A DNA stretch of 64,000 nucleotides, taken from positions 16,145-80,144 of the forward strand of contig SDNP01000012.1 in assembly GCA_004524445.1 (NCBI GenBank). Direction: 5' to 3'. The notes beneath the pieces are model-generated. The model was not told the DNA's origin and searched no databases. It saw only the letters and a list, made by a program, of their open reading frames with translations. Positions 21,401 through 30,724 of the stretch are shown here, piece by piece. The DNA is from Candidatus Thorarchaeota archaeon. Lineage in GTDB: Archaea > Asgardarchaeota > Thorarchaeia > Thorarchaeales > Thorarchaeaceae. Position numbers and translations under genes: made by a program. Every line of letters begins with the position of its first letter. Positions within the stretch are counted from its first letter, which is position 1.

Positions 21401-21730
21401 GATTAGCATAGCCTTTCCAAAGCCACGTTTCTGAAATTCTGGATTTACTCCGAGGAGACCTACATATGATGCTTCAGGATCTAATTCGCTTTGGCACACG
21501 TTACAGTGTCCCACAATTTTGCCGTCAACTTCTGCAATCAGCACGCGAATATCTTCTTTCTTCTGAAGATTGTCAAGAACCCTTTCTGTTGTGATTGGTG
21601 TGCCACCCGTGAAGCCTCCGGGCCATGAGTCACTATCATCAAAGCTATTGAAGCACTCCGCCAGCAGTTTGGCATCTTCTCTGGTCTTTGCGATATCTCG
21701 CACGGTGCCTTCTGACAGCTTATTGGACAT
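18431..21730 (-). CDS. GNAT N-acetyltransferase fused to a very large beta-rich region
   Basis: N-terminal GNAT (VGLLGVNPEFQKRGFGKAMLIEAAETSARAGKRRVDLHTWGGNLKAVPLYKRVGY); about 900 further residues beta-rich. Start revised to MSNKLSEG behind GGAGG. Confidence 0.75.
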   Translation of the reverse strand: MSNKLSEGTVRDIAKTREDAKLLAECFNSFDDSDSWPGGFTGGTPITTERVLDNLQKKEDIRVLIAEVDGKIVGHCNVCQSELDPEASYVGLLGVNPEFQKRGFGKAMLIEAAETSARAGKRRVDLHTWGGNLKAVPLYKRVGYNWVPETSVLMESHIPGILNAEIFSEFFKRHNWYNSLERDITQEPDTVQEDSIGVFKYHFAGNGDTLDVVIDREAKGMCGFSRTLDGQTIAAEIKPKRHIGYIGYGEVPFSIRLKNGTEGPLPYQLTISSSDYFHIKLKDEDTGILNPNETVELPGFFSIDKAAEPLDRDKDPDIKVRTQAEFALEFGGEKILLYSGLIPTELISVTTNPPFLALSPGEKKQIGVILSSNAELQLSGTAEIIPSEDTIIDPTRERFYLEAGESTEILIELNAPDSDESDVSVLELDLKVEQSGQESWLSRQRIPIPTISPSGAVAYRSPHGLLILETFSFRIGINDQPPMALRKIWHKQTNRTLSLWGFLPALGYPFPSGGSEWDRKRFDIQIHNTNDYAEVRLQGESTETPGCKLDICFKVFPGQEYLETSIEMTNNGQEVLDNLGVRIAGWADFNGQKLYVPLRGKIYHLSSAEWSGNEQLPRKPKEYHEQWAAVSMYDDKVLLGYLWDIGEDLREIRLRRRGLPYFEYGLPNIAPSETIEKRLLRFYIGDGEWIKIRNLSANLNNRRMPGHPQEIQSDLQVGFISPGNVRGLHSESSLLLRRNNVNDIEFEIRVINETPVAVQGRMDFPNGITLDNQDTFEFRSDSLGINSPYRVLLRLHASSDASWLREGGEITLRFQNRIARIPFAAIAYDSPQGVDVEIGQAQGKKLHQLLTKPLSIAVSPDYCGGLLRISKGSEESVLYDTFPKAKPFVWWARFHSGISPIIQAEGIWDWESALPKESWKATQIELSPWTGYEMTSSLKHCPGLKDFVWRLRYLVLPGTPLLHFSVKAENKSKKWARFTFGFRGALKQNGMPLSNVLTTFNGKEQLIEPTGQHLSVQSSAQEGWICIPNSPQPIGLISTAKHRETLSFATLSDKAQMFDLSDERELYPGESTSLQGYIVLSSSCDEVKTLKNLSALIFK

Positions 21731-21838
21731 CTTGATAGCCTCCACTAGAATTAAGGGAAACATCTATCCCCGATGGCAAATGATTAAGAGTTTTTTGAAC
21801 TCCGCCAATAGCTTCGAGGGATTCCATACCACTTAGGA

Positions 21839-23551
21839 CTATATGCCCAGCTGCTTCTTCAGTTCCGCAAGTTCCAGAGTGTTAATGACCCTATTTGGCT
21901 CGATCCAACCACGACGGGCAAGAGTAACACCTAGTTCTATGAATCTCAGATGCTCTGTGCTGTGGGAGTCTGTTCCAATCGAGAACCTCAAATCATGATC
22001 TTTGGCATCAATTAGGTGAGAGTCAGGAAGATCCATTCTTGTAGGGAAGCAATTTATTTCAAGGCAGACATCTTGATCCTCAGCTGCACTGTATATAGCA
22101 GGCAGGCCTAATTCATAGGGCTGTCTTTTGTTGAGGAGCCGACCAGTGAGATGCCCGATTATATCCACATGTTCATTATGAATGGCGGAAAGGATTCGTT
22201 CAGTAATTTGTTCTTGAGATTGTGACAACCCGGAGTGGATGGCTGCAACAACAACATCCAACTCCTCAAGAGCATCATTGGCAAGGTCCAGTTTGCCGTC
22301 TGAATCTATGTTCACTTCCGCGCCAGGAAGAATAGTAAACTCTTCTAATTCCTCATTCACTTTATCGATTTCTTTCTGTCGTTCTTGAAAATCATCTTCG
22401 TCCAACCCCGATGCAATTCCTAATCCTTGGGTATGATCACAAAGCGCAAGAAACTTCAGGCCAGATGCTTTCGCGGTGAGGGCCATCTCTTTCATAGAAT
22501 GAACCCCTTCACTCCAGTCGCTATGTACATGAAGGTCTGATTTGAGATGCTCAAAATTCAGAACCTCCGGAAGTCTCCCCTCCCCAGCTGCCTTTATTTC
22601 TCCTCGATTCTCTCTTAGCTCGGGAATAATATATTCCAGTTCCAATTTTCTGTATATTTCATCCTCTGTCTTCGAAGCCAAGGTTTCTTCTGATTCTCTG
22701 TCCTCCAAGCCATATTCACTTAATTTCCAATTATGGTCTATGGCCCGCTTTCTCAAGGCAATATTATGGTCCTTAGAGCCGGTAAAATACAATAATGCCG
22801 CTCCGAAATTTTTCTCATCGATGACTAAGAGATCCACTTGCAGGTTATTCTTCAGCACAACAGTGCTCTTTCTTTCGCCCTTGGATAGAACTCGCGCAAC
22901 TTTCTCGCTGGATGTGAAAAAATCCATCACCTTAGAAGAATTGTCTGATATGACAAGAATATCAGCATCCCCAATAGTTGGTCTGCGCCTGCGTGTTGAT
23001 CCAGCAATCTCAACGCGGCTAACATAATCCAGCTCGTCAAGTTGGGTCTTTATTTCTTCTACATCGGGCAGCATATATCCTAAGACAAATCGTTCGTGGC
23101 TCTCTCGATACATCGAGATATTTTCCAATATGTTCTGTTCAGTCTTCTCTCCAAATCCCTCAAGTTCGCGAATTTTGTGATTCTGAGCTGCATGCTCTAA
23201 CTCATCAACAGTTGTTATTTTCAGTTCTTGATACAGCTTCTCAGCCATTTTTGGACCTATGCCTTCAACAGCCATGAGACTCCGCAATCCTTGGGGCATT
23301 TCTTCACGAAGGTTGTTGAGATACTCCAATTCACCCCGCTGGAGGTATTCAGCAATTTTTTCAGCGATGCTCTCACCTACACCCGAAACCTCTTGCAGCT
23401 CTCCCTGGTGATATACCTCTTCAATTGGATCCGAAAGCGTTTCAATAGCGCCAGCGGCTCTTCTATAGGCTCTTGGCTTCCACTGAACTCCCTTGATTTC
23501 AAGATAGTCTGCGATTTCATAGAGTATGTCGGCTACTTCCTGGTTTTTCAC
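21839..23551 (-). CDS. polX: DNA polymerase X family protein (PolX: HhH + pol beta-type nucleotidyltransferase + PHP domain)
   Basis: HhH motifs (VSGVGESIAEKIAEYL, VEGIGPKMAEKLY), GSTRRRRPTIGDADILV catalytic motif, PHP (SDLHVHSDWSEG…CDHTQ…GTDSH). Confidence 0.92.
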   Translation of the reverse strand: MKNQEVADILYEIADYLEIKGVQWKPRAYRRAAGAIETLSDPIEEVYHQGELQEVSGVGESIAEKIAEYLQRGELEYLNNLREEMPQGLRSLMAVEGIGPKMAEKLYQELKITTVDELEHAAQNHKIRELEGFGEKTEQNILENISMYRESHERFVLGYMLPDVEEIKTQLDELDYVSRVEIAGSTRRRRPTIGDADILVISDNSSKVMDFFTSSEKVARVLSKGERKSTVVLKNNLQVDLLVIDEKNFGAALLYFTGSKDHNIALRKRAIDHNWKLSEYGLEDRESEETLASKTEDEIYRKLELEYIIPELRENRGEIKAAGEGRLPEVLNFEHLKSDLHVHSDWSEGVHSMKEMALTAKASGLKFLALCDHTQGLGIASGLDEDDFQERQKEIDKVNEELEEFTILPGAEVNIDSDGKLDLANDALEELDVVVAAIHSGLSQSQEQITERILSAIHNEHVDIIGHLTGRLLNKRQPYELGLPAIYSAAEDQDVCLEINCFPTRMDLPDSHLIDAKDHDLRFSIGTDSHSTEHLRFIELGVTLARRGWIEPNRVINTLELAELKKQLGI

Positions 23552-23555
23552 CAGC

Positions 23556-25313
23556 CTACGCCTCCTGGTTTTCGTACATGGTCACAATTTCTGATGTGGT
23601 TGTTGCATCTGTTGGACTCTTGTCAGGACGCCAATTTTGAAACCTGGGAAAGCGAAGAGAGAGCCCTCGATCTCCGTCCCCATCGCATGTGTGCACAGGA
23701 CTCTTTGTTATTTCAGAGGATAGAATTTCTGCAACGTACTTGGGATAGAACCAGTAATCGGGTTCAATATCCTTTGTCGCTGATATCCTAGCTGGTCGCG
23801 AATCGGTCTTAGCATCTTCCAGCTTGTCGGGTAGATTTTCTAGTACCTCATCAGTGAATCCACTACCAAGCTTGCATACTGTTTCAAAAACAGCCTCTTC
23901 TTTGTTGTAGGTCGCACACAATAACGATCCGTAAGTACCTGCACGGGCACCTTTACCCGCATAAGCACCAATTATGACTAGGTCCAGAGTATCAGAAAGG
24001 TCAGAGGCATAACTTGGTTTCCATTTAATCCAGCTCCACTCTCTTGCACCAGCACGATAGCGTGAATTATCTCCACAGGATTTACATACAACGCCCTCAA
24101 GTCCCCGATCTAGACATTCCTGGAAAAATTCGTCGATAGCTTCAAGCTTCGAACTAGTTACGCGCCCTGCAATCTTCATCTTGGCGGTTTCATTCACTGT
24201 TCTTTCAAGGTTGTTTCTTCTCTCAGGATAGAGCTTTGTCAGAAGTGATTTTCCATTCTTATAGAGGATATCAAAGACAACGTATTGTACGGGGATTTTT
24301 TCCGCATACTCTTCAACATCATATTTCCGCCTTCTATTCATTATTCGTTGAAACGGATAGTACTCTTCTTTTTCAAAGTCATAGGCAACAGCTTCCCCAT
24401 CTAGAATAACAGATTCTGCAGAGGTGTGGTCTTGTACATATTGAACTATATCTGGAAACTGCCCTGTCACTTCATTGAGTCTTCTCGAGTATAATCGAGT
24501 CTTATCTCCGTCCTTATGGGCTTGGATCCGTTCACCATCATATTTCTCCTCTGCTGCAATAACCTCAGACCCTATCTTCTCCATAAGAGTTGTCAAACTG
24601 TCCACTCGCTGAGCTAACATGGGTCTAAGTGGACGATTGATGGCTACACGCATTCTCTTGATTCCGTCCAAACCGCTCTTTGCAAGCACTTCAGCAACGT
24701 GTCCAATGTCTGAAGATACGTTGTAAGCATGCTCCAAGGGTTCTCTCTTATCCTTTGAACCAAGAAAGGCTTCTGCTAGACCATCAAGTACGGTCATATC
24801 ACCAGCCCCCAGCCGCATCGTACCCAATGCAAGCCGAACTATGTAACGACGCTCCAAATCATTGCTGGCCGCTAATAGACTAGCAAGGATACGCTTCTTT
24901 TCCTCTTGGGAACCAGATCCACTTGCGTTCGCGATGGCAATGAGTCCCTGGTGAACTTCATCTACGGTCAGATTGGTACCGGTTTTGAGTTCATCTTGAT
25001 ACAGCTCGTGCCGCCTTCCATAGAAATAAGCAGCACCATCACCAAGGTCACCCAACTCCTTCATCTTTGATTCGACTTCGCTCTCATCAACATTTGATGC
25101 CATTGCCACGCTGGCCTTGGTCATCTCTTCTCCCAATCCAACTTTGACATCCCTATAGTCAGCCGCAATATCCCCAGTCAAGAAATAGGCAGCTATGTCG
25201 ATTATTTCCTCGTCAATCTCAGTGAAAAGGTCGGACATAATGGAGATCATTTTGTTTCGAGATGAGGTTTCTTCTATCTTTTCGAAGTATTGGGCAAGAA
25301 CCTCAAATTTCAA
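23556..25313 (-). CDS. lig: ATP-dependent DNA ligase
   Basis: Adenylation motif AEEKYDGERIQAHK, DGEAVAYD, EGVVCKS, WIKWKP. Confidence 0.93.
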   Translation of the reverse strand: MKFEVLAQYFEKIEETSSRNKMISIMSDLFTEIDEEIIDIAAYFLTGDIAADYRDVKVGLGEEMTKASVAMASNVDESEVESKMKELGDLGDGAAYFYGRRHELYQDELKTGTNLTVDEVHQGLIAIANASGSGSQEEKKRILASLLAASNDLERRYIVRLALGTMRLGAGDMTVLDGLAEAFLGSKDKREPLEHAYNVSSDIGHVAEVLAKSGLDGIKRMRVAINRPLRPMLAQRVDSLTTLMEKIGSEVIAAEEKYDGERIQAHKDGDKTRLYSRRLNEVTGQFPDIVQYVQDHTSAESVILDGEAVAYDFEKEEYYPFQRIMNRRRKYDVEEYAEKIPVQYVVFDILYKNGKSLLTKLYPERRNNLERTVNETAKMKIAGRVTSSKLEAIDEFFQECLDRGLEGVVCKSCGDNSRYRAGAREWSWIKWKPSYASDLSDTLDLVIIGAYAGKGARAGTYGSLLCATYNKEEAVFETVCKLGSGFTDEVLENLPDKLEDAKTDSRPARISATKDIEPDYWFYPKYVAEILSSEITKSPVHTCDGDGDRGLSLRFPRFQNWRPDKSPTDATTTSEIVTMYENQEA

Positions 25314-25409
25314 CCTTAATCCGTCATATTAAACATAGTTATGTGCGAAATAAGAGTTTGGAAGCATTCGTTTTAAAAAAGGAGCCATCCAAACTAAAAC
25401 AGAAATAAA

Positions 25410-25433
25410 TGGAGGGGGCAAAATCCCCCACCA
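25410..25433 (-). terminator. Hairpin downstream of the 25442-26209 gene
   Basis: tggaggggg-caaaat-cccccacca stem (3+5 bp with A:A mismatch) followed on the minus strand by T-rich TTTATTTCTGTTTTAG. Confidence 0.5.
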
Positions 25434-25441
25434 CCGAAGCT

Positions 25442-26209
25442 TCAGGATAGTGTAGCCTGCACGCCACCCATAGTGGCAGTTGCTGATATGGTCAATGTCT
25501 GAGAAGCAGAGTTGTAGTCAGATGTTTCATAGATGTTTCCGTCAACCCCACTCCAACCATTTGCAACAATATCTACTCCACCGATTGTAGTGCTAGCAGT
25601 GAATCGCCCCCCAACAGAATTAGGTAAAGCGACATTCATCTGAATCCCACCAGTAGTGGTTTCAGCAACGAAATGGACATCATCGCCATAGAGTATTGCA
25701 TCATCGCTCAGAGTCAATTCTATGCCGCCAGTAGTTGCAGTTATGTCAACGTTACCAATATGGGCATACTCATTGATAGCCACCTGACACCCCCCAGAAG
25801 CGACGTTCAAATCCATAGTATAGTTTGATCCGCTGCCTAGTGTTACATTCACAGCTGCAGCTGGATAATCAAGCGTGATGAAACCAGATGCATAGTCCAC
25901 TGTAGGCAAGCCGTATTGTTGTATTGTGTTATTAGGAACTTCCATATCAATTCTGTACAGAAGTGCATTGTCTTCCACAAACATTACTCTAACAGCTCCA
26001 GCATCAATTGATATATTCACAGTTGTTAGTTCTGGCATTGTGGTGGGCTCACGTTCAAATGTGAATTCAGTGGTGTCCTGCCAGTTAGTACCAGTCCAAT
26101 TCCAGTGAGCTGTACCAAACCATGCTAGAGCTCCGACTACAATTGCACCGATAACTATGACAGCTATGATGCAAGCAACCATCGTGTTGTTTCGTTCGTA
26201 ATTACTCAT
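25442..26209 (-). CDS. Membrane-anchored DUF4097/toast-rack-like beta-repeat protein
   Basis: Start revised to MSNYERNN; one TM then repeating TTGGIxL/TxGGVxx turns. Confidence 0.65.
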   Translation of the reverse strand: MSNYERNNTMVACIIAVIVIGAIVVGALAWFGTAHWNWTGTNWQDTTEFTFEREPTTMPELTTVNISIDAGAVRVMFVEDNALLYRIDMEVPNNTIQQYGLPTVDYASGFITLDYPAAAVNVTLGSGSNYTMDLNVASGGCQVAINEYAHIGNVDITATTGGIELTLSDDAILYGDDVHFVAETTTGGIQMNVALPNSVGGRFTASTTIGGVDIVANGWSGVDGNIYETSDYNSASQTLTISATATMGGVQATLS

Positions 26210-26846
26210 TGTCGGTATTCTTCCTTTCAAATTTCTTGAGAAAATCATTCCATTGCTCTCGGTGTTTCCGATATATCGAATCTTTTTCCAACGCAAACTT
26301 CCGCATGATGCGTGATGCGTCATTTCTGACTGAGGGAGAGAGTTGCCGGTAGAGCTCTTCGTCACAGATAGGCAGATTAGAACTAACTTCATTCTCTATC
26401 TCTATCAATTGCCTCAGTAATTCCATTGCTTCTTGTTTCTGGGAATCGGCGATATCTATCCCATACACTCTCAGTGCAGAAACCGTTGATTGAAGCCGAT
26501 CCTTCGCAAATTGAGCAACTCCCCCATTTGTTTGCATCATGCCGGATATTCCAAGGCGATACTCTCTAGCAGATGTGCGATAGAATCGCTGAGTGATGCC
26601 AGTGGGGGTTTGTTCTGTGCGCTCCTGGACCACCAGACCTGCTTTCTTCAGCTTATCAATATGGTGCAGTATGGTCCCAGGATTCTTGTCTAGAGCATCA
26701 GCAAGCTGCTTCACCGTCATCGGAACATTTGATAAATACTTGAACACAATGGCGGCTCTAGTTGGTTCAAAGAGTATCTTGATCGTTTTTGGGTCAGAAA
26801 TTACTTCTAAATCCGACATAGGTAGTACTTCTTCTTCGTCTGACAT
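26202..26846 (-). CDS. ArsR-like winged-helix transcriptional regulator
   Basis: PTRAAIVFKYLSNVPMTVKQLADALDKNPGTILHHIDKLKKAGLVVQERTEQTPTGITQRFYR. Confidence 0.85.
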   Translation of the reverse strand: MSDEEEVLPMSDLEVISDPKTIKILFEPTRAAIVFKYLSNVPMTVKQLADALDKNPGTILHHIDKLKKAGLVVQERTEQTPTGITQRFYRTSAREYRLGISGMMQTNGGVAQFAKDRLQSTVSALRVYGIDIADSQKQEAMELLRQLIEIENEVSSNLPICDEELYRQLSPSVRNDASRIMRKFALEKDSIYRKHREQWNDFLKKFERKNTDNE

Positions 26847-26849
26847 CTT

Positions 26850-27764
26850 CTATACATCCCCCACAAGTCGGATATCAGGTTGTGTTTCTTCATGCTGTGT
26901 GCCATTCACTCCACTTAGTATCATATACACGCGACTCAAAACGATTACAGCAGCAGGAAAATGGATGAAAATCAGAAACAGCACAACCGCCACACCATAG
27001 AGGCCGAGTATGCTAATTGCTATGACACCAATACTTGCGAAATATGGAGTAAGCATCAATGGCAGAACCAGTAGAGTTGGAATTCCGATTAGAGATATCC
27101 AGACAGAAAACACCCTGTCGAAATACCGGGTACTCATCTTCAAAGAAACTCGTACTGCATCCAGAACTGAGTGTCCATCTATGATCGCTGGGAATACCAT
27201 TGATAGAAGCCCCATGACCACTGTGAGGTATATCACACTACCTGCTGAGAACACAGTTATTGTTGCGTTTGTTGGAGTCATGAACACAATTGGTCCCGCA
27301 AAGACGAAAAGCAAGCCAACTGGTAGGATGGCTAATAGGAACATTATGATGCCGCCTCCAGCAAGCTCTAAGAATTTGCTCTTGTACCATGCAAAAACGC
27401 CCTGTGCGGTGGTTCCTTCACTCTCCACAATTTCTCTGCCCATTCCAAAAAGCGCCCCCACAGCTACTAGAACTGGAGCCGCAATTGGCAGAAGAATTAG
27501 CGCAAAGATTCCAAAGATGGCAGCACCGCTGATGCTTGAGAAGTCTGTTGCCAAGGTTGTGAATAGCAACACGAGGTCCTCAAAACCAATTGTCAAAATA
27601 AATAGTGGTACAATGATGACAAGCAGTACGACCATGAGAAGTACCGTAACGACAAGAACACCTAGCGTTCCAAGAATAAAAGATATGACGTTCTTGAAAG
27701 CAAACCGATAACTAATCTTCCAGTCTTGGAATAGGGTTCTAAGGCTTGATTGTTTTTCAGACAT
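26850..27764 (-). CDS. Multi-pass membrane protein, paralogue of the neighbouring gene
   Basis: Several hydrophobic helices; same layout as 27841-28758; start revised to MSEKQSS. Confidence 0.75.
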   Translation of the reverse strand: MSEKQSSLRTLFQDWKISYRFAFKNVISFILGTLGVLVVTVLLMVVLLVIIVPLFILTIGFEDLVLLFTTLATDFSSISGAAIFGIFALILLPIAAPVLVAVGALFGMGREIVESEGTTAQGVFAWYKSKFLELAGGGIIMFLLAILPVGLLFVFAGPIVFMTPTNATITVFSAGSVIYLTVVMGLLSMVFPAIIDGHSVLDAVRVSLKMSTRYFDRVFSVWISLIGIPTLLVLPLMLTPYFASIGVIAISILGLYGVAVVLFLIFIHFPAAVIVLSRVYMILSGVNGTQHEETQPDIRLVGDV

Positions 27765-27840
27765 TTTGTTATCACCTAAGGGGGTAGTTTGAGTGTCCAC
27801 AGAGTAATTACATCCGCAGACACTCGTTGTCGCTCATATA

Positions 27841-28758
27841 TCACATCATTGGTACTTCAGGTGCAGTTGGCTCGTAGACTTGCCCCCCAGTGATTTCATG
27901 ATACACCTTCACAATTGAAATGACTGCCATGGGTAGGAAGAGGAGAAGAGTTAGAAGACCTGCAATAACAGCCCAAATCCCAATGAAGATTGCAGCTGGA
28001 TTGAGTGCCATAGCGGGATTGGGACCAATCAGCAGACCGCCAATTATCACTGGAGAGTAGACAAGCACAAAGAATACAATCAGACCGCTTAATAATCCGA
28101 ACACGCGCTCGAAGTTCTTTTTGGCCAGATTGAATGACTCTTTGAATGCATCTTGTACATTCTGCCCGTTTACAACGCTGGGTATGACCATGAGGCAAAA
28201 TCCCACCGTGATAAAGGTGTATATGAAGCTAAAGACTGAGAGTACTATTGAGGCGACTCCAGTCACTTGGAAGTCCATCGCCCATGAAACCAGGCCGTAC
28301 ACAATGCCTTGGGGAACGAGTATGATTAGTGTAAGGATCACACCAGTTCCGGCGAAGGTAAGGAATTTGCGCCTAAACCATGAAAAAGCAGATTCAGCTT
28401 TGGTTTCGCCAGTTTCTACGACCTCTTTACTCATGCCAAAGATTGAGCCTACTACTACAAGAGCTGCAGCAGCAAAGGGCAACATTATCAAGATACCAAC
28501 ACCACCGATGGCAAAGATTGCACCAGGATTGTGCGGCATAGTGTTAGCCATCCACTGTCCCCACTCAGTCCATACAACTGGCCCAGTGAGTAAGAACAAA
28601 GCGACAATGGGGATTGCAATAACCATCACAATCAGGACGAGTACTATTGCCATTCCTAAGTTAGCTAAGAAGTACGAGAGCATGTTGTTCTTGGCCATCC
28701 TTAGACTTGACTTCAAGTTCTCGTAGATTGTTCCGAAGGAGGTTGTTTGATTCGACAT
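27841..28758 (-). CDS. Multi-pass membrane protein, paralogue of the neighbouring gene
   Basis: Shares helix order and motifs (GMSKEVVETGETKAESAFSWFRRKFLTFAGTGVI vs GMGREIVESEGTTAQGVFAWYKSKFLELAGGGII). Confidence 0.8.
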   Translation of the reverse strand: MSNQTTSFGTIYENLKSSLRMAKNNMLSYFLANLGMAIVLVLIVMVIAIPIVALFLLTGPVVWTEWGQWMANTMPHNPGAIFAIGGVGILIMLPFAAAALVVVGSIFGMSKEVVETGETKAESAFSWFRRKFLTFAGTGVILTLIILVPQGIVYGLVSWAMDFQVTGVASIVLSVFSFIYTFITVGFCLMVIPSVVNGQNVQDAFKESFNLAKKNFERVFGLLSGLIVFFVLVYSPVIIGGLLIGPNPAMALNPAAIFIGIWAVIAGLLTLLLFLPMAVISIVKVYHEITGGQVYEPTAPEVPMM

Positions 28759-28779
28759 TAATTTTCCACCGTAATGTTT

Positions 28780-28855
28780 GTCAATCGTTATATCGTTTGA
28801 CTTATACCAAAATAGGCTTCTTTATTTATAAGTATTTTGATGTTTGCCAAACATC
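28780..28855 (-). promoter_or_regulatory. Promoter/operator region: TATA-like CTTATAAATA flanked by two inverted repeats
   Basis: GATGTTTG-C-CAAACATC (28839-28855, perfect) and GTCAATCG-TTATAT-CGTTTGAC (28780-28801, 7/8 match) on either side of a TATA-like element. Confidence 0.5.
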
Positions 28856-29097
28856 GGGGCGTTTGGGAGAAGGAGAGTTAATCACCAAAAGCAGGGGGTG
28901 GTCAGCACAGCCAGTGGCGAGCTGAATTGGTTGTCGAGGGAGGTCGACAGACACATGTCGAACTGACTATCCTGACCAATAGCATATTCATATCTAGGAA
29001 ACATAAACTCGTAAAAAGTCGGCAACCTATACCACTCTAGCTGACATATTTAATAAGCTTAGACTCTACGAAGAAAAGCAATCGAGGGGACCAAGAT

Positions 29098-30708
29098 ATG
29101 GACGAAGAAGCGAATGAAAAGCAAGAAACCGAGTTCGACTCAGAGATGTACCTTGAGATTCTCAGAGAAAACCCACCAATGAAGCGATATGTATCGCGTG
29201 GAGATATTCCTGATTCGGTCGATATTGAGGGTCCTCATGAAGATGCAGACAGGGCCATATTTAGGGCACTACGATTCGTAATGAGTGATGGAACTCCCAG
29301 ATTCCAACCCGTACTGGGGTCCGCTGGACTTGGCAAGACGCACTTATTCTGGGCATTGAAGGACAAGGAGAATGAATTTGGGCGAGGGTCATACTTGGCA
29401 GTATACGTTCCTTCGCCACCAGCCCCTGTTCGAGTACCCCTTCATTTTCATGCATGTTTAGTAGATGAGGCTGGGGAGGAGATCTTTGAGAGCGCTACTG
29501 ATATGCTCATTACAAAAATGCGCGATGTCAAAGGAGAGCCGACTGAGATTTATGACTACAACTTGGCACTAAATCGCCTATTAGTTGATTATCCAGGTAT
29601 ATCTGCAGATGTCGTCAAGGCACTTCTCAGATACAGATTGGATCCCGGAAACAAGGATTTGGCCAGAAGATGGTTGCTCGGCGATGCACTTGATGAAGAG
29701 GAAATGGAAAGACTTGATGTACGAACTATCCTAGAGGATGATGACGTCACAATGGCCACCCTTAAGCTCCTGTTTGAGGGCTCAGATCAGCCGATTCTCT
29801 TGTTCATCGATGAGATGGAGGGTCCCTACAACACTCATGGAGAAGAGGGAGAACGTCATTTTTTGGAGATAATCAAGATGATCTACCATGAGGGCACAAA
29901 TGTAGCCATTGTCACATCTTGTCTCACCGACATCTGGGACCGTATTTTTGAGATAGCAGATGAGCCCACGAAGACACGAATGGAGGAACCAGTACACCTC
30001 AGAAAATTTGAGAGAGAAGACATCGAACGATTCATCATTGAATCCATGACTAAGTATTGGACTGAACAAAACATAGTGCCTCCTCCCAACCCAACCTATC
30101 CTCTTGGCAAGAAGCACATTGAAGAAGCATTTGAAATATCTAAAGGAAACCCGCGGGAAGCTCTCAGGCACTTGATCCCACTTATTGACTCCATACTCTT
30201 TGAAACAGAACCCGAACCCATTGAACCACAAGCAGATTATGTGATCAAACTAACGGCACCAGTAGTCATTAATTCGATAGCAGCTGGGCTTCAACAGATT
30301 GGAGAACAGGAAGATATACAGGTCAGCCTTATGGTTGCCAAGGGTGTCGCTGACCGGCAAGCCACAGCGATTCTTCGAGCCGAGAAGGGAGATACCGCAA
30401 AGCGAATAGCCATAGATGTGGCAAACGTGAAGGATTGGAATCGAAGCGGAGGAGTTGCGGCATATTACTCAGTAAAGCGGCTAAAAGAAATAATGGATAA
30501 AGATGAAGCGGACTTTGCCATAGTTGCTGTGCCAGAGGAAACGGGAGGCACAAAGTTCCAGGCAATAAGTGATGACTTGGATGAAAAACTGACAAGCCTC
30601 AAATTAACAGAAGAATCAGCTAGATCGCTGGTCAGGGGGACAACTGAGGAGAAGCTTGATGCTTTTCAATCACAGGTGTTCAAGGATATTCTCTCAAAGC
30701 TATTCTAA
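29098..30708 (+). CDS. P-loop/AAA-type ATPase
   Basis: Walker A GSAGLGKTH, Walker B ILLFIDEMEG, 536 aa. Confidence 0.75.
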   Translation: MDEEANEKQETEFDSEMYLEILRENPPMKRYVSRGDIPDSVDIEGPHEDADRAIFRALRFVMSDGTPRFQPVLGSAGLGKTHLFWALKDKENEFGRGSYLAVYVPSPPAPVRVPLHFHACLVDEAGEEIFESATDMLITKMRDVKGEPTEIYDYNLALNRLLVDYPGISADVVKALLRYRLDPGNKDLARRWLLGDALDEEEMERLDVRTILEDDDVTMATLKLLFEGSDQPILLFIDEMEGPYNTHGEEGERHFLEIIKMIYHEGTNVAIVTSCLTDIWDRIFEIADEPTKTRMEEPVHLRKFEREDIERFIIESMTKYWTEQNIVPPPNPTYPLGKKHIEEAFEISKGNPREALRHLIPLIDSILFETEPEPIEPQADYVIKLTAPVVINSIAAGLQQIGEQEDIQVSLMVAKGVADRQATAILRAEKGDTAKRIAIDVANVKDWNRSGGVAAYYSVKRLKEIMDKDEADFAIVAVPEETGGTKFQAISDDLDEKLTSLKLTEESARSLVRGTTEEKLDAFQSQVFKDILSKLF

Positions 30709-30724
30709 CTTCGCTCCCGCATGA

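Noticed and set aside
27010-27711. 233-aa plus-strand ORF antisense to a membrane-protein gene (also 28121-28726)
   Set aside because: Both lie opposite well-supported membrane proteins; translations are low-complexity Thr/Pro/Ser/Lys as expected for antisense of hydrophobic codons.
28861-29097. tRNA or known ncRNA gene in the intergenic gap
   Set aside because: No cloverleaf, TΨC or C/D-box pattern found by eye; only the short alternating hairpin is notable.
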